A stretch of 20,339 nucleotides of DNA from DAITBA01 sp036824005 (GCA_036824005.1 DAITBA010000035.1:1-20339), one strand, 5' to 3'; positions 1 to 5,713 are shown, numbered from the stretch's first letter. Program-made: numbers and translations. Notes: generated from the sequence alone by a model not told the origin.

Positions 1-33
1 CCATTCTGCTGATCAACGGACCGTTTTTGAAAC

Positions 34-51
34 GGGTTTTTCTACAGGCTC
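34..51 (+). repeat. Right terminal inverted repeat of an IS1182-like element or MITE
   Basis: The reverse complement reads GAGCCTGTAGAAAAACCC. It matches four other copies of the same terminus at 1492-1509, 2552-2569 (right ends), 2411-2428 and 3097-3114 (left ends). The repeat stops exactly before the GTT core of cassette A. The rest of this element lies left of the window. Confidence 0.7.
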
Positions 52-75
52 GTTGGGGGTCATAGTCGCCGCGCC

Positions 76-693
76 ATGAATGCTAGCGAAGAAATCGTCG
101 CCTTCAAGCATGAACTTGGCTGCGCCATCGCCCAGTGGGGTTATGTCGAAGGGCAACTTCTCAGAATCGCTTTGGAATGCGTCAGCATCCCAGACCGCCA
201 AGCTTTGGCGATCAGTTATCACTCCGTTGAGAACTTCCGGTCGAAGCTTGCCATGTGCGACAACTTGGTTGCTCATAGGTTTGGCAATTCCGAAGGGTTT
301 AACAAATGGCGCGCAGCCAAAAAGCGGACATCCGACTTGGCCGCTAAACGCAACAAGATTGCCCATGGGTGGCATAAGCTCTATATCAACAACACCATTG
401 GGCGTCGCTGGGCTATAGTTCCGCTGCATCAAGTAGATGGACAATTGCTCCATGCAGACGGAGAGAAGCCCCCAGCAGGTGCCATTTGCCTTCGTGATCT
501 GGTCGCTATTCGTCATGAGTTTCATGGTCTGACGACTCAGCTTTGCAATGTCTACGAGGCTCTTTGTAAGCGGCCAGCGCCGTTTCAAGAATCTCAAGAA
601 CAACCAGCGAATCCGCCGACCCTTCTGCAAATAACAAACCAGATTCGCGCAGAACTCGGGTGCCCGCTGAAACCATCGCGGTGGAAATCTTGA
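76..693 (+). CDS. Cassette A: HEPN-like hypothetical protein
   Basis: This 205-residue soluble protein fills integron cassette A. The start at 76 lies 24 bases after the start of the GTT core, and the stop lies 38 bases before the R'' site, which is normal cassette packing. Near residue 92 it has RNKIAHG, an R-N-x3-H signature typical of HEPN-domain ribonucleases or HEPN-like helical bundles. The helix before it (WGYVEGQLLRIAL, near residue 21) resembles the N-terminal helix of small helical proteins of unknown function. The C-terminal 35 residues look disordered and rich in Pro and Gln. No membrane segment or signal peptide is visible. HEPN toxins act in toxin-antitoxin and antiphage systems, but no partner gene is in this cassette, so function is inference. 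The motif alone could also be a structural arginine-histidine pair in a non-nuclease protein. Confidence 0.75.
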   Translation: MNASEEIVAFKHELGCAIAQWGYVEGQLLRIALECVSIPDRQALAISYHSVENFRSKLAMCDNLVAHRFGNSEGFNKWRAAKKRTSDLAAKRNKIAHGWHKLYINNTIGRRWAIVPLHQVDGQLLHADGEKPPAGAICLRDLVAIRHEFHGLTTQLCNVYEALCKRPAPFQESQEQPANPPTLLQITNQIRAELGCPLKPSRWKS

Positions 694-731
694 TAGGCAG
701 TTTTCCTTTTGGTTTCTGCTTCATCGCTGAC

Positions 732-806
732 CCCCAACCAGGCGGTCAAGCGGGACTGGCTTACAGCGGGCTTCGCCCGCTTCCAGCCAGCCCCTTACCT
801 CTACGT
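732..806 (+). other. attC site of cassette A, interrupted at its R' core
   Basis: The R'' core CCCCAAC (732-738) is followed by L'' GGTCAAG (744-750), which pairs with CTTACC (794-799) leaving one extrahelical C, as is normal for attC. The stem continues with GGGACTGGCT (752-761) against AGCCAGCCCC (785-794). A terminal hairpin AGCGGGC-TTC-GCCCGCT fills 765-781. The expected R' (GTTRRRY) is broken after GT at 805-806, where a group II intron begins. Confidence 0.85.
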
Positions 807-1140
807 GTGCGCCGGGCATGGCGCGTTACTTCATAGGTGCAAGTCCTATGGCCAGGTTTTCGCAGAGCCGAAGGCAAGGAGAAGGGCAAGGGCGTCGTCG
901 TGAGGCGGGGTCTGAAGGAAGCCCAATCCGAAACTGCGGGGCGATGAACAAAAACCGGATATGAGGCGTGATGTATCCGGGGCGAGCGGGCACGTGACCG
1001 CGAAGCCCTCCATCTGCGGTAGTTGGGGTGCATTTTAGTTCCGGCGTAACCTGAAGGTTAGCCTTCACTGAAACTTCGTTTTGTAAATCCGGCGTCTATG
1101 CAGGGAAGGTAACGTGTCTTACCCCGGGAGATCTCCCCGG
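807..1140 (+). mobile_element. Group IIC intron, 5' part only (no maturase)
   Basis: The sequence starts GTGCGCCGGGCATGG and carries the group IIC domain I landmarks: GGTGCAAGTCC near 832, GTCTGAAGGAAGC near 908, GATGAACA near 942, and CTTACCCCGGGAGATCT near 1117. The spacing and order resemble the Oceanobacillus IIC intron as I remember it. The upstream attC hairpin supplies the stem-loop that IIC introns use as target, and the junction lies between GT and the next T of the core, as described for IIC-attC introns. Everything from about domain IV on, including the reverse transcriptase gene and the catalytic domain V, is missing; the sequence runs into an IS remnant. The exact break, between about 1135 and 1165, is uncertain. 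It cannot splice as it stands. Confidence 0.75.
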
Positions 1141-1164
1141 TGCTTCGCAGCATCGAAGCTGGGC

Positions 1165-1335
1165 GCCTGGAGACGGGCGCTGAATACCGTGGAGCCGGTG
1201 TTCGCCAACCTGCGGCACAACAAACGGCTGAACCGCTTCACGTTGCGAGGACGCGACAAGGTCGATGGTCAGTGGAAGCTGTACTGCCTGGTGCACAACA
1301 TCGAGAAACTGGCGCATCATGGTTATGCGCAGTGA
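1165..1335 (+). pseudogene. IS1182-family transposase, C-terminal remnant
   Basis: The frame encodes about 56 residues with TVEPVFANLRHNKRLNRFTL and then KLYCLVHNIEKLAHHGY, the conserved C-terminal end of IS1182-type DDE transposases. It includes the last catalytic glutamate (in TVEPVF) and the K/R six residues on. The N-terminal 85-90% of the protein is absent and is replaced by group II intron sequence. The stop is at 1333-1335. It is a dead fragment, but it identifies the family of the terminal repeats found around the cassettes. Confidence 0.8.
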
Positions 1336-1509
1336 GAAGCGGCGAGGTAAAGCAAAAACGCGGGCGAAATGACGGCGCTAAACAGCCCGAACGCAGAGCA
1401 GAACGCAGGCATGAACGACTGAAGGACGCGACGATCATGACAGAACAATTCCAGCGGCAGTGTCCGCAAGGCCACGGCCTGGCCGAAAACCGGGTTTTTC
1501 TACACCTTC
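1336..1509 (+). mobile_element. Right end of the IS1182-like element
   Basis: This non-coding tail follows the transposase remnant and ends in the terminal repeat at 1492-1509 (reverse complement GAAGGTGTAGAAAAACCC). The element's last base directly precedes the GTT core (1510-1516) of cassette B. The tail length is typical for the distance between an IS1182 transposase stop and the IS end. Confidence 0.7.
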
Positions 1510-1528
1510 GTTAGACAACGGGCGCGCG

Positions 1529-2320
1529 ATGTACCTGTTCTTTGACACTGAGACTACCGGTATCCCGCGGAGCCACGACGCTCCAGCGTCGGACGTCGCC
1601 AACTGGCCTCGTCTCGTGCAAATCGCTTGGGCAGTTACCGACGAAGGCGGTAATGAGCTCAGAAGTCAGGCGTTCATCATTCGCCCAGATGGCTTTGAGA
1701 TCCCCGCAAGCGCGACGCGCGTTCATGGTATTACCACTGATACGGCGCACCGCCTTGGGATTGACATTGGACGCGCACTGACCGCGTTCGCCAAGGACCT
1801 TTCAGCCGCCGAAGTCCTTGTTGCCCACAACGTTCAGTTTGACGAGCGCGTGGTGGGGGCCGAGTTTTTTCGGCTAGGCCGAAAGAAGAACCCGCTACAG
1901 AGCAAGACTCTTTACTGCACGATGCGATCTTCCACGGACTTTTGTCGCCTTCCCGGCGGGCCGCGAGGCTACAAGTGGCCAACTCTTGAACAGTTGCATC
2001 GAGCGCTCTTTGGAGTCGCTTTTGAGTCCGCGCACAACGCTATTGCGGACGTTCGTGCCTGCGCAAAGTGCTTCTTCGAACTCAAGCGCAGGAGAATCAT
2101 CTCTGGCAGCGAGTCGCCCGACGATGATGATGAGGTTTCGCTCGACGATCAGGATTTGTTCGACGAAATCTACTCATTCGCCGACTTATGCCCTTGGTTC
2201 GATACAGGACGGTTTGTGGATAACGTCTACGCTCAGTTCGAGGAACGTGGGTTTATCACCGACGCACAGCGCGATGCCCTGGTTCGAATCCGAGACATGC
2301 TTGAGGAGAAGGCTGGGTGA
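1529..2320 (+). CDS. Cassette B: DEDDh-family 3'-5' exonuclease
   Basis: The 263-residue protein begins MYLFFDTETTG, with the ExoI acidic pair at D6 and E8. ExoII is LVAHNVQFDERV (catalytic D105). ExoIII is HNAIADV, with H169 and D174 in the H-x4-D arrangement. This is the DnaQ/DEDDh fold that removes nucleotides from DNA or RNA 3' ends with two metal ions. All catalytic residues are present. The exonuclease domain spans about residues 1-190; the remaining 70 residues are acidic, with a DDDD stretch, and I cannot assign them. I chose the ATG at 1529 because it lies 13 bases after the last base of the GTTAGAC core and starts directly with ExoI; an in-frame ATG at 1460 would lie inside the IS end. 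It is a free-standing nuclease, not a DNA polymerase III subunit, since no polymerase genes are near. Substrate is unknown. Confidence 0.85.
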   Translation: MYLFFDTETTGIPRSHDAPASDVANWPRLVQIAWAVTDEGGNELRSQAFIIRPDGFEIPASATRVHGITTDTAHRLGIDIGRALTAFAKDLSAAEVLVAHNVQFDERVVGAEFFRLGRKKNPLQSKTLYCTMRSSTDFCRLPGGPRGYKWPTLEQLHRALFGVAFESAHNAIADVRACAKCFFELKRRRIISGSESPDDDDEVSLDDQDLFDEIYSFADLCPWFDTGRFVDNVYAQFEERGFITDAQRDALVRIRDMLEEKAG

Positions 2321-2327
2321 TTACGTT

Positions 2328-2410
2328 GTCTAACTCCAGGTGGAACGGACGGGCCGCCAGCGCCGTGCCATCAGTTAGTGTCCTGCCGGCCCGCCGTTCA
2401 CCACGACGTT
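2328..2410 (+). other. attC site of cassette B
   Basis: R'' is GTCTAAC (2328-2334), complementary to the GTTAGAC that opens the cassette. A long imperfect stem follows: GGTGGAACGG then GGGCCG on the left arm pairs with CGGCCC then CCGTTCACC on the right arm (about 2339-2357 with 2386-2402), with one extrahelical G. The R' position holds GTT (2408-2410), which is immediately followed by the left end of a MITE instead of a new cassette. Confidence 0.85.
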
Positions 2411-2569
2411 GAGGCTGTAGATAAACCCGATCGGGGAGATTACTTGTGCATACTGTCCGAAGACGACCGCTCAGAATCGCCCACAATCGACGATCGGAGT
2501 ATCGGGAGGGGTCCGGGCACCCAGAAAAATGGTGTGCTCCTCCCCCGCGGGGAGTTTTTCTACACCTTC
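2411..2569 (+). mobile_element. 159-bp MITE between cassettes B and C
   Basis: The left end GAGGCTGTAGATAAACCC (2411-2428) and the right end (2552-2569, reverse complement GAAGGTGTAGAAAAACTC) form an 18-base imperfect terminal inverted repeat of the same family as the IS1182-like ends nearby. The element is flanked by GTT on both sides (2408-2410 and 2570-2572), as expected of a 3-bp target duplication. It has no transposase and its interior is not obviously related to the IS tail at 1336-1509. It is probably moved in trans by an IS1182-type transposase. Confidence 0.75.
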
Positions 2570-2588
2570 GTTATGCGCCCGACCTGCA

Positions 2589-3086
2589 ATGAGCGGAAAC
2601 GTTGCGGTATTTCTGGTCTGGGTTGGCGCGAGTGCCGTTTTGATCGGCATCTTGGCATTGTTGAACCTATACACCCATTGGCGCTCGCTGGTCGCTCAGG
2701 GCTTGCCGCACCCCTGGCTGGTCACTTGGCAAAGCAGCATTGGACGGCTGTTGCCGTCCCGCTCCGTCTCAATTTCGGCTCTTGTCGGGAGAAGGGCATT
2801 GGTGTGCTGGGATATTCGATGGGTCACGTCAGAGCGAACAATAGCTGATGTAGTTTTCGTCGACATAAACGCAGGGGAACTTGGTCTTCGGTTAACTAAG
2901 CCAATTCATCTTATGGCGACCGAGAGTGCACCCGAGGTCTATTTGGAACGCGTACAGTTTCGTCCGACAAATGTTCGAAGTCTTAGCAAAATCGGGAGCA
3001 AGGCTGTTTCAGGTCGTTTGTATCCCCCCATTGCGGAAGGGTTACATGCAACGGCATCAATTGTTGTTTATCCAGAAGGCGCATAA
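2589..3086 (+). CDS. Cassette C: N-terminally membrane-anchored protein of unknown function
   Basis: The 165-residue protein has one hydrophobic helix at about residues 4-27 (AVFLVWVGASAVLIGILALL) and a soluble remainder, probably cytoplasmic or periplasmic depending on topology. I recognise no family or catalytic motif. The ATG at 2589 is the second ATG after the GTTATGC core; the one inside the core (2573) is in another frame. The stop codon TAA overlaps the R'' core GCATAAC, so the gene fills its cassette to the last base. The body looks beta-rich (alternating V/I/L) and may bind another protein. Base composition is more AT-rich than the chromosomal genes to the right, in line with a mobile cassette. 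Confidence 0.65.
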   Translation: MSGNVAVFLVWVGASAVLIGILALLNLYTHWRSLVAQGLPHPWLVTWQSSIGRLLPSRSVSISALVGRRALVCWDIRWVTSERTIADVVFVDINAGELGLRLTKPIHLMATESAPEVYLERVQFRPTNVRSLSKIGSKAVSGRLYPPIAEGLHATASIVVYPEGA

Positions 3087-3096
3087 CCACATCGTT
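3081..3096 (+). other. attC remnant of cassette C, cut off after R''
   Basis: R'' GCATAAC (3081-3087) is the complement of the opening GTTATGC. Only six more bases (CACATC) precede GTT (3094-3096), after which an IS end begins. The L''/L' arms and the hairpin that the other two sites have are missing. The site should not fold into a recombinogenic structure. Confidence 0.7.
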
Positions 3097-3150
3097 GAAG
3101 CTGTAGAAGCACCCCTTTTCCGCTTTCCCCGTGGGCATGCGTTCGGTATA
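3097..3150 (+). mobile_element. Left end fragment of an IS1182-like element
   Basis: GAAGCTGTAGAAGCACCC (3097-3114) matches the left terminal repeat of the MITE at 2411 in 14 of 18 positions and is likewise preceded by GTT. No transposase reading frame or right end follows before the brnT-like sequence, so this is a truncated end. The inner boundary near 3150 is a guess. Confidence 0.55.
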
Positions 3151-3208
3151 GCTGAGTATCTCCCGACTGGACGCCTGCGACGCTCCGATTCAAGCGCACC
3201 GACACGCA

Positions 3209-3482
3209 CTGCACTTCGAGTGGGACGAACGCAAGGCCGCCGCCAATCTCAAGAAGCACGGCGTGCACTTCGAGGAGGCGAAATCCGTCGTCCACGACGA
3301 ACGCGCCAAGCTGATCGACGACCCCGACCAATTCCGAAGGCGAAGATCGGTTCATCTTGCTCGGTGTGGGCGCTGCGCTAAGCGTTCTGGTTGTTTGCCA
3401 TTGCTACCGGAGTGACGATCGAACGATCCGAATCATCTCGGCCCGCAAGGCGACCGCCAGGGAAAGGAAGGCTTACCCGTGA
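3209..3482 (+). pseudogene. brnT: brnT-like toxin gene, frameshifted
   Basis: The first frame reads HFEWDERKAAANLKKHGVHF (from about 3212) and on to KLIDDPD, the typical N-terminal half of BrnT (DUF497), the ribonuclease toxin of BrnT-BrnA. The second half, SEGEDRFILLGVGAALSVLV through TIRIISARKATARERKAYP, continues in the +1 frame and ends at the stop 3480-3482. The switch occurs near 3335 (CCGACCAATTCCGAA), where one extra A would explain the shift. No ATG or GTG opens the first frame after its last upstream stop (3149-3151), so the start is also doubtful; CTG at 3209 is the nearest candidate. The gene is probably inactive, unless the extra base is a sequencing error. Intact brnA follows 9 bases downstream. 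Confidence 0.8.
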
Positions 3483-3491
3483 AGGTGTCTC

Positions 3492-3701
3492 ATGCGCAAG
3501 AAATATGACTTCTCCTCCGCCAGGAAGAATGCCTATGCTTCCCAATTGAAGAAGCAGGTCACCATCCGCCTGGATGAGGAATCGATCAACTACTTCAAGT
3601 CGCTCTCCGAGGAGGTTGGTATTCCGTACCAGAGCCTCATCAACCTGTACCTGCGCGACTGTGCGGCGTCGCACCGCAAGTTGAACCTGAACTGGAAATA
3701 G
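3492..3701 (+). CDS. brnA: BrnA antitoxin
   Basis: The 69-residue protein has a basic N-terminus (MRKKYDFSSARKN) and then a ribbon-helix-helix segment: the strand QVTIRLDEE (about residues 22-30) followed by two helices through SLINLYLRDC. This is the BrnA antitoxin pattern (DUF4415/COG3514). BrnA neutralises BrnT and, with it, represses the operon. AAGGTG lies 6 bases upstream of the ATG as ribosome site. Here the antitoxin is intact while its toxin partner is frameshifted, so it may survive as an orphan repressor or as protection against a related BrnT elsewhere. Confidence 0.85.
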   Translation: MRKKYDFSSARKNAYASQLKKQVTIRLDEESINYFKSLSEEVGIPYQSLINLYLRDCAASHRKLNLNWK

Positions 3702-3872
3702 CTTTCCCGGGTCGAGGCCCATCGTCACCCGCCCCCGTCGTGCGGCGCGGCCACAACCGTCAGTCATGCGTCTTCGCCATGACCGACTACCGTGCCAACC
3801 CGCAGCCATCGCCAGCGGCGGTGCTTGGAAAGGCACCATCGGTGGCCGCGCCTGGGGCACTGCCTCGCGATC

Positions 3873-4010
3873 TCAGCGGGCCTTGAAGCCCGACAGGTTC
3901 ATCAACGCCAGCACCGCCGTGGCCGTCGCCGTCGAGCCGAAGAACATCCAGATCGGCTCGCGCTCCGCTGGTTCGATCGGCGCGAGCCGCACGAAGCGAT
4001 GATGGCAAGG
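3873..4010 (-). pseudogene. Possible C-terminal fragment of a membrane protein
   Basis: On the minus strand a 45-codon frame ends at the stop 3873-3875 and contains PIEPAEREPIWMFFGSTATA then TAVLALMNLSGFKAR, a plausible protein tail with a hydrophobic helix. The frame has a stop just upstream (4011-4013) and no start codon with a ribosome site. I do not recognise the family. The rest of 3702-4030 shows nothing further that I can support; it separates brnA from the Xre/RES pair and looks like decayed sequence. Confidence 0.3.
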
Positions 4011-4033
4011 TCACCAATACTCCGCTTCTGAAC

Positions 4034-4055
4034 TATAATGTGTTCGATATCGAAC
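4034..4055 (+). promoter_or_regulatory. Promoter -10 box and palindromic operator of the Xre/RES operon
   Basis: TATAAT (4034-4039) is a perfect -10 box; no convincing -35 is visible about 17 bases upstream. Two bases downstream lies the perfect 14-bp palindrome GTTCGATATCGAAC (4042-4055), covering the predicted transcription start. This is where an Xre antitoxin would bind to repress its own operon. AGGTGA (4057-4062) is the ribosome site for the ATG at 4068. Confidence 0.65.
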
Positions 4056-4067
4056 CAGGTGATCGCA

Positions 4068-4634
4068 ATGACAACCGGACGCGCAACCACGAAGCAGACT
4101 CGATCGAAGAAGGGATCCGCGGTCAGGCGGTCCGCTTCTACTGGGCGTTACGCGGACAAACCGCAGGCCGAGTATCAAAGAGAGGTGACTCGGCTTGCCA
4201 AGGCGGGAACCCCCAGAGCGGCGCCGCGAAGAGTCGGCAAGGTGTCGCAGTACCTCGTCCTTTCGGCCATCGAGAAGGATCACCTGATCCGGCGCGGGCT
4301 GCCGTCGAGTTTCATCAAGGAGGTGTCGCTTATGTCCGGCACCCCGCAATACCGCATCATGGAGATCGTCGGAGTGGCCAAGAGCACGGTAAGCGGGGCA
4401 ACACGGAACGACAAGCCGCTGTCGGCGGAGGATTCGGATCGGCTGGCACGTCTCGCAGAAATCGCCGATCTCGCCGCGAAGGTGCTCGGCGGCAGGGATG
4501 CAGCGAACCTATGGCTCAACTCGCCGATTCCTGCATTGGGAAACGAAAGACCTATCGATCTCCTGGGGTCAAGCCCCGGCTGCAGTCTGGTCGAAGACAC
4601 TTTGAACCAGATCGCTGCGAGCGCCTACGCCTGA
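4068..4634 (+). CDS. Xre/MbcA/ParS-type antitoxin
   Basis: The 188-residue protein has a basic, probably disordered N-terminus, a central helix-turn-helix region (about residues 75-125, with IMEIVGVAKSTVSGATR) and the DUF2384 toxin-binding C-terminus (residues about 130-188: LAKVLGGRDAANLWLNSPI replaced here by AAKVLGG and RDAANLWLNSPIPALG, then PIDLL and LVEDTLNQIAASAYA). This is the antitoxin of RES-Xre modules: it covers the RES toxin active site with its C-terminal tail and represses the operon. The ATG at 4068 is preferred over the in-frame ATG at 4038, which overlaps the -10 box. The RES toxin starts 28 bases after the stop, in the usual antitoxin-first order. Confidence 0.9.
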   Translation: MTTGRATTKQTRSKKGSAVRRSASTGRYADKPQAEYQREVTRLAKAGTPRAAPRRVGKVSQYLVLSAIEKDHLIRRGLPSSFIKEVSLMSGTPQYRIMEIVGVAKSTVSGATRNDKPLSAEDSDRLARLAEIADLAAKVLGGRDAANLWLNSPIPALGNERPIDLLGSSPGCSLVEDTLNQIAASAYA

Positions 4635-4662
4635 TTCAGCGGCGCCGCCGCTCTCCCTGCCA

Positions 4663-5163
4663 ATGATCATCTGGCGCATTGGGGTCGAGGGGTTGTACAA
4701 GGCAGACGACATAAGTGGCGAAGGTGCCGCTTTCAAGGGCGCCAGATGGAATAGCAAGGGAACGCGCGTCATCTACTGTTCCGGCGGAGTCGCCTTGGCC
4801 ATGCTGGAAACAATGGTCCATTTCGGCACCACCATGGCTGACCGATTCCCGATGAACCGGTATCTCGTGGAAATCGCGATACCAGATGATGTCTTCGCCC
4901 GACGGCAGATTGCCGATCACTCGGCGCTTCCGTTGGTTTGGAAGGCCGCCCCGGCGCCCAAAGCTACTCAAAAGTATGGTGACGCCTGGGCCGTCAGCAA
5001 GGCAAGCGCTGTTCTTCAGATACCATCTGTGATTCTGCCTGATGCCGCTCCCGATCGTAACTTTCTCATCAATCCGTTGCACCCGGATAGCGCCACGATT
5101 ACCGCGAGATGCGTCGAGCGCGTGATCTACGATCCACGGGTAAGCATGGCGCCGGACCCATAG
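4663..5163 (+). CDS. RES-domain toxin (NAD+-degrading family)
   Basis: The 166-residue protein covers a whole RES domain: WRI at the start, FKGARWNSKG (conserved Arg, residue about 29), VIYCSGGVALAMLETMVHF (conserved Tyr and Glu, residues about 40-52) and SKASAVLQIPSVILPD near residue 110 (conserved Ser), ending with NFLINPLHPDS. RES toxins (MbcT, ParT, Xre-RES) remove or phosphorolyse NAD+ and so stop growth. All landmark residues are present, so it should be active. It follows the Xre antitoxin by 28 bases and very probably shares its promoter. No good Shine-Dalgarno precedes the ATG, and a GC-rich hairpin (GGCGCCGCC region near 4640) lies there, which may keep toxin translation low. Confidence 0.9.
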   Translation: MIIWRIGVEGLYKADDISGEGAAFKGARWNSKGTRVIYCSGGVALAMLETMVHFGTTMADRFPMNRYLVEIAIPDDVFARRQIADHSALPLVWKAAPAPKATQKYGDAWAVSKASAVLQIPSVILPDAAPDRNFLINPLHPDSATITARCVERVIYDPRVSMAPDP

Positions 5164-5273
5164 CGATCTTTCTTGGGGTGAATGGGTCTTTGCGACGCGG
5201 CGCCGCCGTCGTTCCGCGCTTGAGCCGTCCTGCATCGCGACCTTGGGCGGCCAACGCTCGGGCGCCATACTGA

Positions 5274-5459
5274 CTCTTTTGGAGGGAAACCTTTGCGCCA
5301 TCGGGTTTCGCCGTCGTACGCCAGGGCAAACATATCGTCATGTCAGACGGCGCGCGCATCCTGACGATACCGCGCCACGACCCCGTCCATGCGTTCACCC
5401 TCGGCGGTATCGTCCGCGACGCCGGACTCGCCGTCGAGAAGTTCCGCAAGCTGCTCTGA
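5274..5459 (+). pseudogene. HicA-like toxin, N-terminally truncated
   Basis: From about 5304 the frame reads GFAVVRQGKHIVMSDG, ILTIPRHDPVHAFTLGGIVR and AVEKFRKLL, then a stop at 5457-5459. This is the double-stranded-RNA-binding-like fold of HicA mRNA interferases, including the GKH histidine that serves as catalytic residue. The first 15-20 residues of a normal HicA are missing: the frame is open only from 5274, with no start codon and unrelated residues. No hicB follows. It is most likely a relic. Together with brnT it shows that toxin genes here have repeatedly been inactivated. Confidence 0.7.
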
Positions 5460-5713
5460 CCGAGATCGCTGCGTTAACAATCCTGGTTGACCCCGGCGCG
5501 ACCCTCCCGGCGCCCGCCTCGCCTATTGCCCGAGCGCAAAATCCAGGCCGAGCCGCTTCGGGAATTTCGGCGCCTGCCGCCGGTTTCACCTGCCCGGAGG
5601 AACATTGTTGCCCGGGTGCATCCAAATCCCACCGTCCTTCGTAGAAGGCTGTTGCCCCCCTTCCTACCGAAGGCGGGTCCAATTTCGCCATCATTCAATG
5701 GAGGTTACTCAAC
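5460..5713. other. Intergenic region, no gene seen
   Basis: No supported reading frame lies on either strand. A run of GC-rich sequence precedes the ribosome site GGAGG (5700-5704) of the following gene. I see no clear -35/-10 pair. The region marks the change from accessory to ordinary chromosomal sequence. Confidence 0.5.

Larger units (their letters stand above)
34..3096 (+). other. Integron gene-cassette array (distal part, three cassettes)
   Basis: Three consecutive units each begin with a GTTRRRY-like core and end with its reverse complement shortly after the gene stop. Cassette A is 52-62 with 728-738 (11 of 11 bases complementary). Cassette B is 1510-1520 with 2324-2334 (11 of 11). 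Cassette C is 2570-2579 with 3078-3087 (10 of 10). Such pairing of the cassette's first bases with the R'' half of its own attC is the hallmark of integron cassettes. Each holds one plus-strand gene starting 13-24 bases after the core. The left part of the array, with intI and attI, is not in the window. The three junctions to the right of a cassette carry insertions or damage, and an IS end abuts the left core, so the array is probably partly immobile now. Confidence 0.85.

Noticed and set aside
13..630. Minus-strand frame of 205 codons opposite cassette A
   Set aside because: The plus-strand gene fits the cassette boundaries and has an R-N-x3-H motif; the minus-strand frame runs across the core site into the IS end.
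765..781. Hairpin AGCGGGC-TTC-GCCCGCT as a transcription terminator after cassette A
   Set aside because: It lies in the centre of an attC with matching outer arms and has no T-run; it is better explained as the attC terminal hairpin.
3115..5200. Search for further attC sites around brnA and the Xre/RES genes
   Set aside because: No pair of complementary core sites or attC-like stems flanks these genes, so I do not call them cassettes.
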